Part shown: piece by piece, positions 1 to 10,761 of the stretch
Layout: each line of letters opens with the position of its first letter
How positions within the stretch are numbered: position 1 is the first letter of the stretch
Source of the DNA: Colwellia demingiae
Lineage (GTDB): Bacteria; Pseudomonadota; Gammaproteobacteria; Enterobacterales; Alteromonadaceae
Length of the DNA: 64,000 nucleotides
NCBI RefSeq assembly: GCF_007954275.1
Contig: NZ_VOLT01000002.1
Coordinates: forward strand, 62,001 to 126,000
Direction of reading: 5' to 3'
The notes under the pieces: generated by a model
What the model was told of the DNA's origin: nothing
Seen by the model: only the letters and a program-made list of their open reading frames with translations
Database searches by the model: none
Program-made: the position numbers and the translations under genes

Positions 1-1116
1 CTCAGATAGTAAATTGCGGATTTCTTGTTTTTCAACGATCAAAGGTGTTAGTTGAGCCAGCATAGCAACATCAATTTCAGATAAATGTAATGAGAAATCA
101 TTTGCTTTTTTCGCTAACATAACCGTAAATTGTTGTGGTTGCGTATCATTAAGTCGTAATGCTAACGGTGTACTATAGAGTATCAAGCTTCGATCGGCTT
201 TACCTTTGACAAGTAATAACTGCCCTTGCTCTAATGTTAATGTTTGTTTTTTATTCTCAAACTGCCACTGCATGCTGCTATCGGAAAAATCAACTTTTAA
301 ACGGTCAATATCACTGTTATTGATATATAACCAAGCAGAAAAATTAATATCCGTTTTGGTTTTGTCATCATCAAGCACTAAAACATCATCTAACCAAGGC
401 GTTATATCTATCTGGTTTGCTTGTAAGTACATTTTCCCAGCGAGTGCACTGCCTTTATTCCCTTGTAGGTCTAGTTTCAAGTGCAAGTTATTTGAGCTCA
501 AGCCGTTGAGTACCACACTGCCTTCTGCTTGATGGCGCTCACCTGTATTTAACCAACGTAGCTGGTTTAATCTTATAGTGCGTGTAATTGACTCATTACG
601 CACTGTGATTTGACTATCACGTATAGAAAATCGCTTTATGCTGTTTAAAAAAAGATCGCTAATAACTTCAATATCATCAGCTTCATTATCATTTTTCGGT
701 TTATTTGAGGTATCTTCATCCTCTTTACCTATCCACAACTTTTCCGAGACATTGACTATTGCACCAGAAAGAATAAGGTTTTTTGAAATCAGACTTCGTT
801 CGGTGAGTGTTCTCCAAAAATCAACTTGCATTTCAAGTTGCTCGATAAATACAGAAGCTCTTTCTGTCTTAAGCACTTGAACATCACCAATAATCAAGAT
901 GGGTCCAGACCTTTGCCAGGTCATACTTAATGTACCGATAACGATATTGGTTTGAGATATTTCGTTTAAATAATTTTGTAGGGGAAGTTTATAATTATGG
1001 ACATAAGGTAAAAACAAACGAAAAGCACTAATGACTACCGCTAACAACACTAACAAAATAGCAATTGATTTATAAAGGCGGTTTAGCCAACGGTTTGAAG
1101 TACTTACAATGCTCAT
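1..1116 (-). CDS. yhdP: YhdP family AsmA-like envelope protein, N-terminal part (cut by window edge)
   Basis: The frame is open from an ATG at 1116 to the window edge, 372 codons. It starts with a short cytoplasmic segment and one transmembrane helix at about residues 17–33, followed by a beta-rich periplasmic sequence. YhdP proteins are very large AsmA-like proteins anchored in the inner membrane. They are thought to form bridges that move phospholipid to the outer membrane, so roughly the last two thirds is missing here. The identification rests on the N-terminal pattern and on position: mreB–mreC–mreD–maf–rng–yhdP is the standard enterobacterial and Alteromonadales order. It starts 50 nt after the rng stop and is probably co-transcribed with it. 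Confidence 0.85.
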   Translation of the reverse strand, partial: MSIVSTSNRWLNRLYKSIAILLVLLAVVISAFRLFLPYVHNYKLPLQNYLNEISQTNIVIGTLSMTWQRSGPILIIGDVQVLKTERASVFIEQLEMQVDFWRTLTERSLISKNLILSGAIVNVSEKLWIGKEDEDTSNKPKNDNEADDIEVISDLFLNSIKRFSIRDSQITVRNESITRTIRLNQLRWLNTGERHQAEGSVVLNGLSSNNLHLKLDLQGNKGSALAGKMYLQANQIDITPWLDDVLVLDDDKTKTDINFSAWLYINNSDIDRLKVDFSDSSMQWQFENKKQTLTLEQGQLLLVKGKADRSLILYSTPLALRLNDTQPQQFTVMLAKKANDFSLHLSEIDVAMLAQLTPLIVEKQEIRNLLSE

Positions 1117-1166
1117 TAAAACTTAGTGTGTCCTATATTTGTTATGATGTGATTACCCAAAGCTAA

Positions 1167-2624
1167 TTACATCATAACAACATCAAATTGTTCTTGATTA
1201 TACATGGGTTCGGCTTGTACTTTAATCAACTTCCCAATAAAAACTTCAACTTCAGCTAAGTTATGGTATTCATCATTAACCAGCGAATTACTCACCGCAG
1301 TTGACGCATAAACGGTAAATTTATCGGCATCATGAGCACGATTGACACGTACTATTTCTCTGAGTACTTCAAAACACACTGTTTCTACTGTTTTTAGATG
1401 ACCACGGCCAGTACAAAGTGGACATTCTCCACACAAAACATGTTCTAAGCTTTCACGTGTTCTTTGTCGTGTCATTTCAACTAATCCAAGCGCTGAAAAA
1501 CCATGAAGACTATATTTAACCTTGTCTTTACTCATTGCCATATCTAGGCTGTGCAATACGCGACGTTTATGATCGTCATTATGCATATCAATGAAATCGA
1601 CAATGATAATGCCACCGAGGTTTCTCAGTCTCAGTTGCCTAGCGATAACTTGTGTTGCTTCAATATTAGTACTAAATATGGTGTCAGCTAAGTTACGATG
1701 CCCAACAAAAGCACCGGTATTTATATCGATGGTAGTCATGGCTTCGGTTTGATCAATGATTAAATAACCGCCCGATTTAAGTTCAATTTTACGATGTAGA
1801 GCTCGCTGAATTTCTCGTTCAACAGAAAACAGATCAAAAATAGGTAACTCACCTGGGTAATATTCTAATAAAGGTGTTAACTCAGGTACAAATTCTTCAG
1901 TAAAAACGGTTAATTCTTGAAAAGTCAGATTAGAGTCAATACGAATACGCTCAAGATTAATACCCACAAAATCTCTTAGCACTCGAAAGGATAAAGAGAG
2001 ATCTTGATAAAGAGGTAAGTTAGTTTGCTTACGCTGTTTACGCGCTAACACCTTATGCCATACTCTACGTAAGAACTCAGCATCATGCTGGAGGTCTAAC
2101 TCATCAGCACCTTCACCCGCAGTACGAACAATAAATCCTTGTTGTTCATCACAATAAGGGGTAACGATATCTTTTAAACGATCTCGCTCTTTAGGATTTT
2201 CAATGCGTAAGGATATACCCGCATGTTGGGAGTGAGGCATTAATACGAGATAACGTGAAGCAATAGTGATATCCGTTGTTAAACGTGCTCCTTTTGAGCC
2301 AAGCGGATCTTTAACCACCTGTACCATGATGTGTTGACCTTCATGTACTAAAGATCGAATGTCAGGTACCTGATCAGTTTCTTCTTTTACAATGAGTTTG
2401 CTATTAATATCAGAAGCATGTAGAAACGCCGCTTTATCAAGATTAATATCAACAAAAGCTGCTTGCATGCCTGGTAAAACACGAATGATTTTACCTAAAT
2501 AGATATTACCAACAATGCCACGTTTTGCTTGTCGCTCTATATGCACTTCTTGCAATGAGCCATTTTCGATCAAAGCAACACGTGTTTCGCTAGGCGTAAC
2601 ATTGATTAATAATTCAGCACTCAT
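1167..2624 (-). CDS. rng: Ribonuclease G
   Basis: RNase G is an endoribonuclease that matures the 5' end of 16S rRNA and degrades some mRNAs. The 485-residue length matches the family (E. coli 489). An S1 RNA-binding domain spans about residues 38–125. The catalytic DNase I-like region holds the metal-binding Asp300 (in DINTGAFVG) and Asp343 (in IVDFIDM), aligned with D303 and D346 of RNase E. The zinc-link CPLC lies at 401–404. The long unstructured C-terminal scaffold of RNase E is absent, which separates RNase G from RNase E. The ATG is preceded by AAGGA at good spacing. It follows maf by 47 nt in the mre–maf–rng–yhdP cluster. Confidence 0.96.
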   Translation of the reverse strand: MSAELLINVTPSETRVALIENGSLQEVHIERQAKRGIVGNIYLGKIIRVLPGMQAAFVDINLDKAAFLHASDINSKLIVKEETDQVPDIRSLVHEGQHIMVQVVKDPLGSKGARLTTDITIASRYLVLMPHSQHAGISLRIENPKERDRLKDIVTPYCDEQQGFIVRTAGEGADELDLQHDAEFLRRVWHKVLARKQRKQTNLPLYQDLSLSFRVLRDFVGINLERIRIDSNLTFQELTVFTEEFVPELTPLLEYYPGELPIFDLFSVEREIQRALHRKIELKSGGYLIIDQTEAMTTIDINTGAFVGHRNLADTIFSTNIEATQVIARQLRLRNLGGIIIVDFIDMHNDDHKRRVLHSLDMAMSKDKVKYSLHGFSALGLVEMTRQRTRESLEHVLCGECPLCTGRGHLKTVETVCFEVLREIVRVNRAHDADKFTVYASTAVSNSLVNDEYHNLAEVEVFIGKLIKVQAEPMYNQEQFDVVMM

Positions 2625-2671
2625 AAATATCCTTTATTTCAAACAGTAGTTCAAAAAATCAGTTGAAAAAA

Positions 2672-3301
2672 TTATTTCGTATGAATACTGCCAACAAAAC
2701 CAGCTGTAGCCAGTAATTGAGCGGTTTCATATAGTGGTAAACCAACAACGGCAGAATAACTACCATTAATGGTTTTAACAAATTGTCCTGCAATCCCTTG
2801 AATGCCGTAACTTCCAGCTTTATCCTGTGGCTCGCCTGTCAACCAGTAGGCTGAAATTTCAGCCTTCGTTAGTGTCTTAAAAACAACTTCAGTGGTAACA
2901 ACTTGACCTTGTACGCCCGCTTGACTCGCAAGCGCAATAGCCGTTAATACTTGATGCTGGTTATCTGATAATAAAGATAAGGTGTTAATGCAGTCTTCTA
3001 TATTATCTGGCTTGCCTAGTATTTCACCATTGAATACCACACTGGTATCTGAACCTAAGACATAACTATTTACTCGTTCTGCTTCCGGTAATAGATCTAG
3101 AACATGTTGAGCTTTCTGTTTTGCTAAGCGTAGTACATAGTCATACGCTCGTTCAGCTTTTTCTACTGTTTCATCGATATCACTTGCCTGAACAGAAAAT
3201 TGATAGCCCAATTGCGCTAATAACTCTTTTCGTCTAGGAGATTGCGAGGCTAATATCAGTTTCTGACTAATACTTGTGGGGTTAACTATTACGTTAGTCA
3301 T
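2672..3301 (-). CDS. maf: Maf/YhdE family nucleoside triphosphate pyrophosphatase
   Basis: This 209-residue protein belongs to the Maf family of house-cleaning enzymes, which hydrolyse dTTP, UTP and modified nucleotides to monophosphates. The family signature LASQSPRRKELL lies near residue 17 and the GSDTSVV segment carries the catalytic Asp. KAGSYGIQG and FVKTINGSYSAVVGLP complete the active site. Its place between mreD and rng makes it the YhdE (dTTPase/UTPase) type rather than the YceF type. The N-terminus is about 12 residues longer than in E. coli; no better start is visible downstream. Confidence 0.93.
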   Translation of the reverse strand: MTNVIVNPTSISQKLILASQSPRRKELLAQLGYQFSVQASDIDETVEKAERAYDYVLRLAKQKAQHVLDLLPEAERVNSYVLGSDTSVVFNGEILGKPDNIEDCINTLSLLSDNQHQVLTAIALASQAGVQGQVVTTEVVFKTLTKAEISAYWLTGEPQDKAGSYGIQGIAGQFVKTINGSYSAVVGLPLYETAQLLATAGFVGSIHTK

Positions 3302-3349
3302 AAAATCTTATTCACTACTGTTATAGCTAGCCCTTGAGAAAGTGTGGAG

Positions 3350-3829
3350 TTATTCAATGCGGAAGTGACGGCGAACACGGCGTAACAACAAAAACACCCA
3401 TGGCCAAAGCACAATAGTAGTTATCACTGGGTATAAATAATTTGGTAGGAATACAACATCGCTTAAGAAACGTTGCAACCAAAAAACAACGAGGTGGTAT
3501 TGCGCTGAGAGCACACCAATAATGAGTGCTTGTTGCCACACTGAGAAATTTCTAATTTTTTGAAAATTGACTACAACAATATAAACAGATAAAGCCATCG
3601 CACAAGCATGAACACCAAGCACGGAGCCGAGTAAAACATCAAGAATAAAGCCCATCACCCACGCGGTAAAAATATTGACTTTATTAGGTAACGCTAAGCA
3701 CCAGTAAACCAAAACAATGAGCACCCAATCAGGGCGAAAAGCGTCAACACTCAATGGCATAGGGGTAATACTTGCCATCAATGCAATCAGCAGAGTTAGT
3801 AAAATAATAAAGCCATTATTGCTAAACAT
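3350..3829 (-). CDS. mreD: Rod shape-determining membrane protein MreD
   Basis: MreD is an integral inner-membrane subunit of the elongasome that links MreC to the RodA/PBP2 wall synthase. The 159-residue sequence is almost entirely hydrophobic, with about five predicted membrane helices (for example 8–24, 32–48, 55–75 and 100–118), as expected for the family. The start ATG overlaps the mreC stop by one base (TAATG), which indicates translational coupling. The charged C-terminus (LLRRVRRHFRIE) is typical. Confidence 0.93.
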   Translation of the reverse strand: MFSNNGFIILLTLLIALMASITPMPLSVDAFRPDWVLIVLVYWCLALPNKVNIFTAWVMGFILDVLLGSVLGVHACAMALSVYIVVVNFQKIRNFSVWQQALIIGVLSAQYHLVVFWLQRFLSDVVFLPNYLYPVITTIVLWPWVFLLLRRVRRHFRIE

Positions 3830-4704
3830 TATGATTTACCTACCACTGTTTTCTTGGTTGTCGATGGAGACTTAGGCTTAACGGGTTCGTCCTTAGAAAG
3901 TAGAAGCATATAACGTAACCGGTCAATTTGAGCGACAGGTTCACTGTAAATAGTCGCAAATTCTCGTGACTCATCGGCACGTACTAAAACAACACGGGAA
4001 ACAGGATAGCCTTCTGGATACTTACCACCTAAGCCTGAAGTGACTAACAAGTCACCTTGTTTCACATCTGCACTATGGGGAACAAAATTATGAATTAGTC
4101 GATCGATTTGGCCACTGCCAGAAGCAATAAGCCTTAAGCCGTTTCGTTGAACACGAACAGGAATAGCATGAGATATATCACTTATTAAAATCACCCGGGA
4201 GCTACTGACTCCCACATGTAATATTTGCCCAACAATCCCTTTTTCATCAAGTACTGGCTGACCTTCATAAACACCATCATTGGCGCCGCGATTAATTACT
4301 ACTTGGTGTGAATATGGGTCGCTATCAACGGACAATATTTCGGCAAACATTTTTTTTATCTCACCACGAACGGGTGACGAAAGTAATGACCGTAATCTTC
4401 CATTTTCTTGACGTACACTACTTAGCTGCATCATTTGTTCATGAAAGAACAGCTCATTTTCTCTAAAGTTTTGATTCTCTTCCATCAACTGCTGACGAAT
4501 AACTATGTTTTCTGAAGCCCAAGTCATCATTTGCTTAGGTGCGTTAGCCATATATTGCAACGGGCTAACTAAGGATTGTAAATAACCACGTGCGGTTTCA
4601 AAACTCGCCATTTTATGGTCGAAAAAAATCAAGGCCACCGAACAGCAAAGCACCAAGATAAGTCGGTGCGCTGGGGATGTGCCTTGATTAAAAATTGGGT
4701 TCAT
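3829..4704 (-). CDS. mreC: Rod shape-determining protein MreC
   Basis: MreC is a periplasmic scaffold of the elongasome that activates PBP2. The 291-residue protein has a single N-terminal membrane helix at about 14–30, a coiled coil at about 70–110 that mediates dimerisation, and the two-lobed beta domain, recognised by INRGANDGVYEGQPV, the GIVGQI motif and GLGGKYPEGYPV. The C-terminal tail is Lys/Pro/Ser-rich. It is separated from mreB by 199 nt, unusually long for this operon; a structured repeat lies in that gap at 4804–4883. MreD follows with a one-base overlap. Confidence 0.95.
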   Translation of the reverse strand: MNPIFNQGTSPAHRLILVLCCSVALIFFDHKMASFETARGYLQSLVSPLQYMANAPKQMMTWASENIVIRQQLMEENQNFRENELFFHEQMMQLSSVRQENGRLRSLLSSPVRGEIKKMFAEILSVDSDPYSHQVVINRGANDGVYEGQPVLDEKGIVGQILHVGVSSSRVILISDISHAIPVRVQRNGLRLIASGSGQIDRLIHNFVPHSADVKQGDLLVTSGLGGKYPEGYPVSRVVLVRADESREFATIYSEPVAQIDRLRYMLLLSKDEPVKPKSPSTTKKTVVGKS

Positions 4705-4803
4705 ATAAAACTACAAGCTTGAGGGATAAGGTTCTGACGCTTTAGAGAGAATATAGTTCAACAAGACAGCACCCTAACTTTCAATCAATAATTTATTCAT
4801 AGC

Positions 4804-4883
4804 CATTTAGTTCAAGTACAAGGAAATCGCACGGAGTTGACGTTAGTCAATGAGTACTATTAACGCCGTAATTGAGCTAAATG
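4804..4883 (-). repeat. Structured intergenic element, copy 1 (between mreB and mreC)
   Basis: A 48-nt core at 4820–4867 matches the core at 34748–34795 in 44 of 48 positions with no gap. The core contains the hairpin TTGAC-GTTA-GTCAA at 4836–4849. It is enclosed by arms CATTTAGTTCAAGTAC (4804–4819) and GTAATTGAGCTAAATG (4868–4883), which pair at 14 of 16 positions. The arms of the second copy have unrelated sequence but also pair. The strand given is that of the flanking mreB and mreC transcript. No known family was recognised; it could be an RNA processing or attenuation element, or a small mobile element. Confidence 0.75.
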
Positions 4884-4903
4884 ACACAGAAGAAAAATTG
4901 ATT

Positions 4904-6256
<1,353 letters not shown>

Positions 6257-9200
6257 TTAACGAGGAATCTCTCGTTGATAAATAATGCGATCATTACCAC
6301 GGTAAATACCAAAGGTTAGAGTCGCAGTTGGGTTATTGGTGAAATCTTCATCATTATTCCAATCATACTGTAACCAAGGTGGTACCTGATATTCAAACTG
6401 TAGACTTCCTTGACGACTTTCACCTGGAGCCGAAAATAATAACGACTGGTATACGCCCTTCACAAAACTCTTATTTTCTACACTGGCATCTGTATTACTG
6501 GGCAATAAACTATCACCCGCATCAAGGTCAACTAATCGGTAGTCCCATAAATTCAGACCACCATCACCAACTTCCCCCGTAGATATTTTTGTGGCTACCT
6601 TTGGAACCTGACAATTCTCTACTTCATTATCAATAAATTTATCGTCAATAAAATGTTGAGTACGCATAGTTACTGGCAAGTTTGATGTTTCAGGACCATA
6701 ACTATTGTCTAACTGCCAACGCCCAAAGCGTATTTCGACACCTTGGGTAAGTACTTTTTCCGTAGAGTCTGGTTCTGTTGATAAATTAATTGCATCAGCA
6801 TCTTCTACTCTAGTCACTAGAAATGGAATTTTTGCCGGAAAAGGGGCAATTTTAGAGTGCTTAGTATGCTCATAAACAAAATCGTCTAAGGCATTAAAAG
6901 TGTAACTGACTACACCCTTTGTCGTTGTCACAACAGGTTCTTCTCCTCTGGTCATTACAGAGCTCAACATAACTTTCTCGCCAGTTACAATTGGCTCTAA
7001 ACGTAGCGTTTCATCATCAGCTACTGGCTTTGTAATATCGATACCTGCTTTAAGCAACTTCATAAAACCTGACTCAGTATAGTTTTGGGTAATACCATCT
7101 TTAAGATTGTATGCGGTTATATGAATAATTGGTGCCAAAAGCTCTTTATAACTAATAGCCCCGACACTCAAGCCGCTTAGCTCTCTAGTTTGTCCTGCGT
7201 ACGTCCAGTCATTGGTAATAGGATCACAACTTGAGTAATGATAGGCATTGAGAGTTCCATGACTTTCAACTGTTTGGGTAAAGTAAGCGGGGGTAAAACG
7301 ACCCACGTTAGTAATCTTACCTAAAATATCTCCGGCACCAAAGTAATCATTACTAGCTAAAGTGCTATTTAATTCAATAATACCTACTTCGTCAAAACTA
7401 TACTGGTTATCAAGTGAGCTAGTACTAGCATTAAAGCTATTACTTTCAATAATGTTTAACACAGGATTATTTCCTGGATTAGGGAGTAATAGATCATTAT
7501 TAATAGTTATTCCTCCTCCCTCAAAGTTCTCAGCCTTAAGGGTATTTTGGTTAAAAACAACAAAATCATCTGGAATACCGTCGGGAACACTACCAGCTCC
7601 CGTTTCATCCTGGCCGTTTATCCATTGCATAGCTGTAGCAGTTAAAGTAAATGATTCTCCTGCTTTTTTAAACGGAGTACCGCCTGTGTCAATTACGCCA
7701 CCAGAACTTTCTGCCAATGCTTTGCTACCATTACTGTCGTTAGAAAAATCTAATTTAATACCGAAAGGACGTTCTACAAAGGCGTTAGAACTCGCACTAA
7801 AATCTTTTATTATTTTACTGCCGTCACTATCTTCTACTTCAACATCTTTTTGTGCGTTAATAATGAATTTTCCTGCATGAGGATAATTCAAGGTAAAAAT
7901 TGCCGTTGAGTCGGTACTGAAGTTTAAATCTTGTGCGGTAGCCGTTTCTGTTAAGTTATAACTATTACCATTATTGCTCAGCGATAAGAGATCTTTACAA
8001 TCACCACCATCACAACTATAAGATAAATTCACCCCAACATCGGTATCATTAGGGAAAGTATTAATGCATGCACCTGTAGTAGTATTAGTTTCTACAGCCC
8101 GTAGCGACAGCGTTGTAGCATTAAAACCCTCGTTAGAGGACTTCCCTGATATTTGCATAGGTATATCACTGAAAATAAAACCACTATCTTTAAAATCAAC
8201 AATACATGGTGTGCTACTAGTTTCCTTACACTCATAGGTTTGATCTAAGCTTAATTCAGCATCCCCTATAGTAGTATAAGAGTAACTTGTTGAGGTGCCA
8301 TTATCCCCTGATACGGTAACCGTTTTATATGGAACATTATTAATTGATAATTGAACATCAACAGCATCTGGATTAACGGTATTACAAGATGCATCAGCAC
8401 AGGCTTTGATGATAATTTGGTCAGCTTCACAAGTTATACCTTGACCATCAAGAGTGTCTATTTCGAAGTGATCAATAACGGGTTTGCTGTCGTTGCATTC
8501 GTAGTATATTTTAGCCGTATTTTTAAGTTTGAGTTCAATCCCCCCAGAAGCCGCACCGGTTAATTCAGCCTCTCCTTCTAATGAAACCTTGAACTGGGAG
8601 TAGACCAATCCCTTGATCTTAGATATTTTTTTAATATGAACCTCTTTGTAGCCATATATTATCAGTTGTTCGACTGCCCCCCCAATATTGACTTTAATAT
8701 TGCCCTCAGGTGAATTCTTATCTCCAAAATCACTATGATCCTTTAAGAAGAGTCGTACCTGCCCTCCACCAACAATATTAATAGTGGTATTGGCAAAAAG
8801 TTGGAGTTTCCCAATATAGTAGTCTCCTGCTACAAGATTTATAGTTGACGTGCCCGTGCTATTTTTATCGCCATCGGTTAGCTTCTCAATCAAATACTGG
8901 TCAAAATTCGAACTAAAATTTAATGTTCCACCATTTTTCATATTAATAGTGCCAAAGTTATTTTCACCACTATCGCCAATTGTCATCGTTGTAGATACAT
9001 TCAGTGTGCTATTTTCAGAACTTGCTAAAAACGCACCTAAATCTAACGTATTTGTTGGTATGCCCGTTGCCGAACAATTAGCAAAACCATTACAGGTTAA
9101 AGAGTTTCCACCTTGAAGCGTTTTTGTTGTCAGAACTCCTGTGGGATCATTGTATATAGTAGGGCTATTTTCACTCTTAATCTTTCCGTTGCTGGCATGG

Positions 9201-10354
9201 GTGGTTGCCCCATTGACAAATACGTTGGCACAATAACCAGTCTCTGGTGGCGTGTTTTCATACACGACGATATTACTATAAAGACTATTGCCCGTTGGGT
9301 TACTATCGTCGTCATTTACAAAAAATAGATATTGAAAATTACCTGTGTAGAATTGTCCAACTGGAATAGTAAAATGGGTTACGCCGCTACCGGAATACAT
9401 ATCAAAGTCGGAAATCCCCCAGTTTTGAGTGCCATGTACCTTAAAAGTCTTATCTTGGCTGATACTTAAATTATCATCAAAACCCAGACCATGAATTTCG
9501 CCTTGAGTTGTACTTTTAAAATCAAATTCGATCACTGTGTCTGTAGTCACAGTGTAAGAAAGATCGATCTTCTGCCAACGATTACCCTCAAGGTATAGAC
9601 TTAAACCTGCGTCTCTAATCTCTACCGTACCTGTCTTATCTTGGCTGCTGCCGCCATAACTGGAAACGTCGTATTCCTGAATGATATTATTTGTGGACAC
9701 CTGTAGCTTACTAGAGACAACCGTATATTCCACAACCAGTAACGGTGCACTACCAGACTCACCATCATATGATTCAGCAGTTCGTTGACAACTACTGCTT
9801 GTACAACCGGTACCAGGCTCAACAATTAGTACTAAATTATTATTGGCCGCCCAACCAGTACGGTCTACAATCTCTTGAATAATAGTACTAATATCAGGTG
9901 TTTGATGAAGTTCATTGGTACTATTCCATGCAGAGGGGGTCCAATTAATAGACGCTAACGTTTTTGTTCTCTTACTAATGTCCCTCTTACCATTCTTAAA
10001 TTCTTTAGGGCTATCAGCATCTTCACCGGCTATAATCAGAGTAGTAGTTCCACTATCCCTCTCATCTGTTTCAAACTCAATATAGGCAGAATTGATCGTT
10101 GCCCCTTTTGGGATATCAACACTTTTGAAGCGCATACCTATTATTTGTAAACCACCAGCAAAACTATCATAACTAAATTCGAGATCAGTACTGTTTCGGT
10201 ACATTTTACCATCGCTGATCAGCTCTTCAGCAGCATCATTACTAGAATTTATCCTAACCTGTTCAGTGACGCCGAACGCAGCCGGTGAGAATATGGATAA
10301 AGCCCACAGCAGGAAAACGATGAAATAGTGCAAACTTTTATTTTGAACATTCAT
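6257..10354 (-). CDS. mshQ: MSHA biogenesis protein MshQ, giant multidomain secreted protein
   Basis: This 1365-residue protein closes the MSHA locus beside mreB, the usual place of mshQ. It has an N-terminal signal peptide (about residues 9–28). A first beta-sandwich at about 35–215 resembles DNRLRE/CBM96-type domains (SAYIEFETDE, then TPDISTIIQEIVDRTGW). A second jelly-roll-like region at about 215–370 may bind ligand. A stretch rich in Asn, Thr and Gly at about 370–630 looks like a repetitive beta structure. Beta-rich regions with paired cysteines and the long C-terminal region typical of MshQ/DUF6701 follow. It lacks a prepilin motif. It is probably an exported, pilus-associated or surface protein; its exact job is unknown. 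GAGGAC precedes the ATG. Confidence 0.8.
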   Translation of the reverse strand: MNVQNKSLHYFIVFLLWALSIFSPAAFGVTEQVRINSSNDAAEELISDGKMYRNSTDLEFSYDSFAGGLQIIGMRFKSVDIPKGATINSAYIEFETDERDSGTTTLIIAGEDADSPKEFKNGKRDISKRTKTLASINWTPSAWNSTNELHQTPDISTIIQEIVDRTGWAANNNLVLIVEPGTGCTSSSCQRTAESYDGESGSAPLLVVEYTVVSSKLQVSTNNIIQEYDVSSYGGSSQDKTGTVEIRDAGLSLYLEGNRWQKIDLSYTVTTDTVIEFDFKSTTQGEIHGLGFDDNLSISQDKTFKVHGTQNWGISDFDMYSGSGVTHFTIPVGQFYTGNFQYLFFVNDDDSNPTGNSLYSNIVVYENTPPETGYCANVFVNGATTHASNGKIKSENSPTIYNDPTGVLTTKTLQGGNSLTCNGFANCSATGIPTNTLDLGAFLASSENSTLNVSTTMTIGDSGENNFGTINMKNGGTLNFSSNFDQYLIEKLTDGDKNSTGTSTINLVAGDYYIGKLQLFANTTINIVGGGQVRLFLKDHSDFGDKNSPEGNIKVNIGGAVEQLIIYGYKEVHIKKISKIKGLVYSQFKVSLEGEAELTGAASGGIELKLKNTAKIYYECNDSKPVIDHFEIDTLDGQGITCEADQIIIKACADASCNTVNPDAVDVQLSINNVPYKTVTVSGDNGTSTSYSYTTIGDAELSLDQTYECKETSSTPCIVDFKDSGFIFSDIPMQISGKSSNEGFNATTLSLRAVETNTTTGACINTFPNDTDVGVNLSYSCDGGDCKDLLSLSNNGNSYNLTETATAQDLNFSTDSTAIFTLNYPHAGKFIINAQKDVEVEDSDGSKIIKDFSASSNAFVERPFGIKLDFSNDSNGSKALAESSGGVIDTGGTPFKKAGESFTLTATAMQWINGQDETGAGSVPDGIPDDFVVFNQNTLKAENFEGGGITINNDLLLPNPGNNPVLNIIESNSFNASTSSLDNQYSFDEVGIIELNSTLASNDYFGAGDILGKITNVGRFTPAYFTQTVESHGTLNAYHYSSCDPITNDWTYAGQTRELSGLSVGAISYKELLAPIIHITAYNLKDGITQNYTESGFMKLLKAGIDITKPVADDETLRLEPIVTGEKVMLSSVMTRGEEPVVTTTKGVVSYTFNALDDFVYEHTKHSKIAPFPAKIPFLVTRVEDADAINLSTEPDSTEKVLTQGVEIRFGRWQLDNSYGPETSNLPVTMRTQHFIDDKFIDNEVENCQVPKVATKISTGEVGDGGLNLWDYRLVDLDAGDSLLPSNTDASVENKSFVKGVYQSLLFSAPGESRQGSLQFEYQVPPWLQYDWNNDEDFTNNPTATLTFGIYRGNDRIIYQREIPR

Positions 10355-10694
10355 TAATTATGGGTCCTCATTTTGTCTGCTGCGAGTAAGCTATTGAGAT
10401 TGAACTATGCATCGGCACCTGTTCCGATACAGTTCCACTGCTTATAAAAATCATGTACATAAACCACGCCCTAATAAAGTTAATCTAACTTTGAAAAGTA
10501 AAGTTGGTACTAGAGAGCCACCTTGCGGTTTTGTTATGTGGGATAAATAACACAGAGCTTTATTTTTAGGCAATTGTTGAAAGGGAATACACATATTGGT
10601 GTTGGGGCTATAATTCATATGGCAGATGATAATACAAAGGTAACGCTAAGCACTTATTTTTGCAATATAAAGACTACAAATACTGAATTTTTGA
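10355..10694. other. Gap upstream of mshQ: leader region with a small perfect hairpin
   Basis: Nothing coding is seen. The perfect inverted repeat AAAGTTA-ATC-TAACTTT lies at 10476–10492 without a U-tract, and ATCGG/CCGAT form a short inverted repeat near 10411–10428. Because the upstream PEP-CTERM gene ends in its own terminator, mshQ must be expressed from a promoter in this stretch, but no convincing -35/-10 pair could be chosen. Confidence 0.35.
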
Positions 10695-10722
10695 CAAAAA
10701 AAAGCCCCGTAGTTACGAGGCT
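10695..10722 (-). terminator. Rho-independent terminator of the PEP-CTERM gene
   Basis: Read on the minus strand, AGCCTCGTAACTACGGGGCT folds into a stem of eight pairs with small bulges, followed directly by a run of eight U. It starts about 40 nt after the PEP-CTERM stop codon and separates that gene from mshQ. Confidence 0.85.
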
Positions 10723-10761
10723 CAGTGTCGATTTTATGTAGTCGTTCTTCTGAATATAAGG

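Noticed and set aside
10381-10560. Possible c-di-GMP riboswitch in the leader of mshQ
   Set aside because: The minus-strand leader has short hairpins, but none of the conserved GEMM bases or its two-stem layout could be matched.
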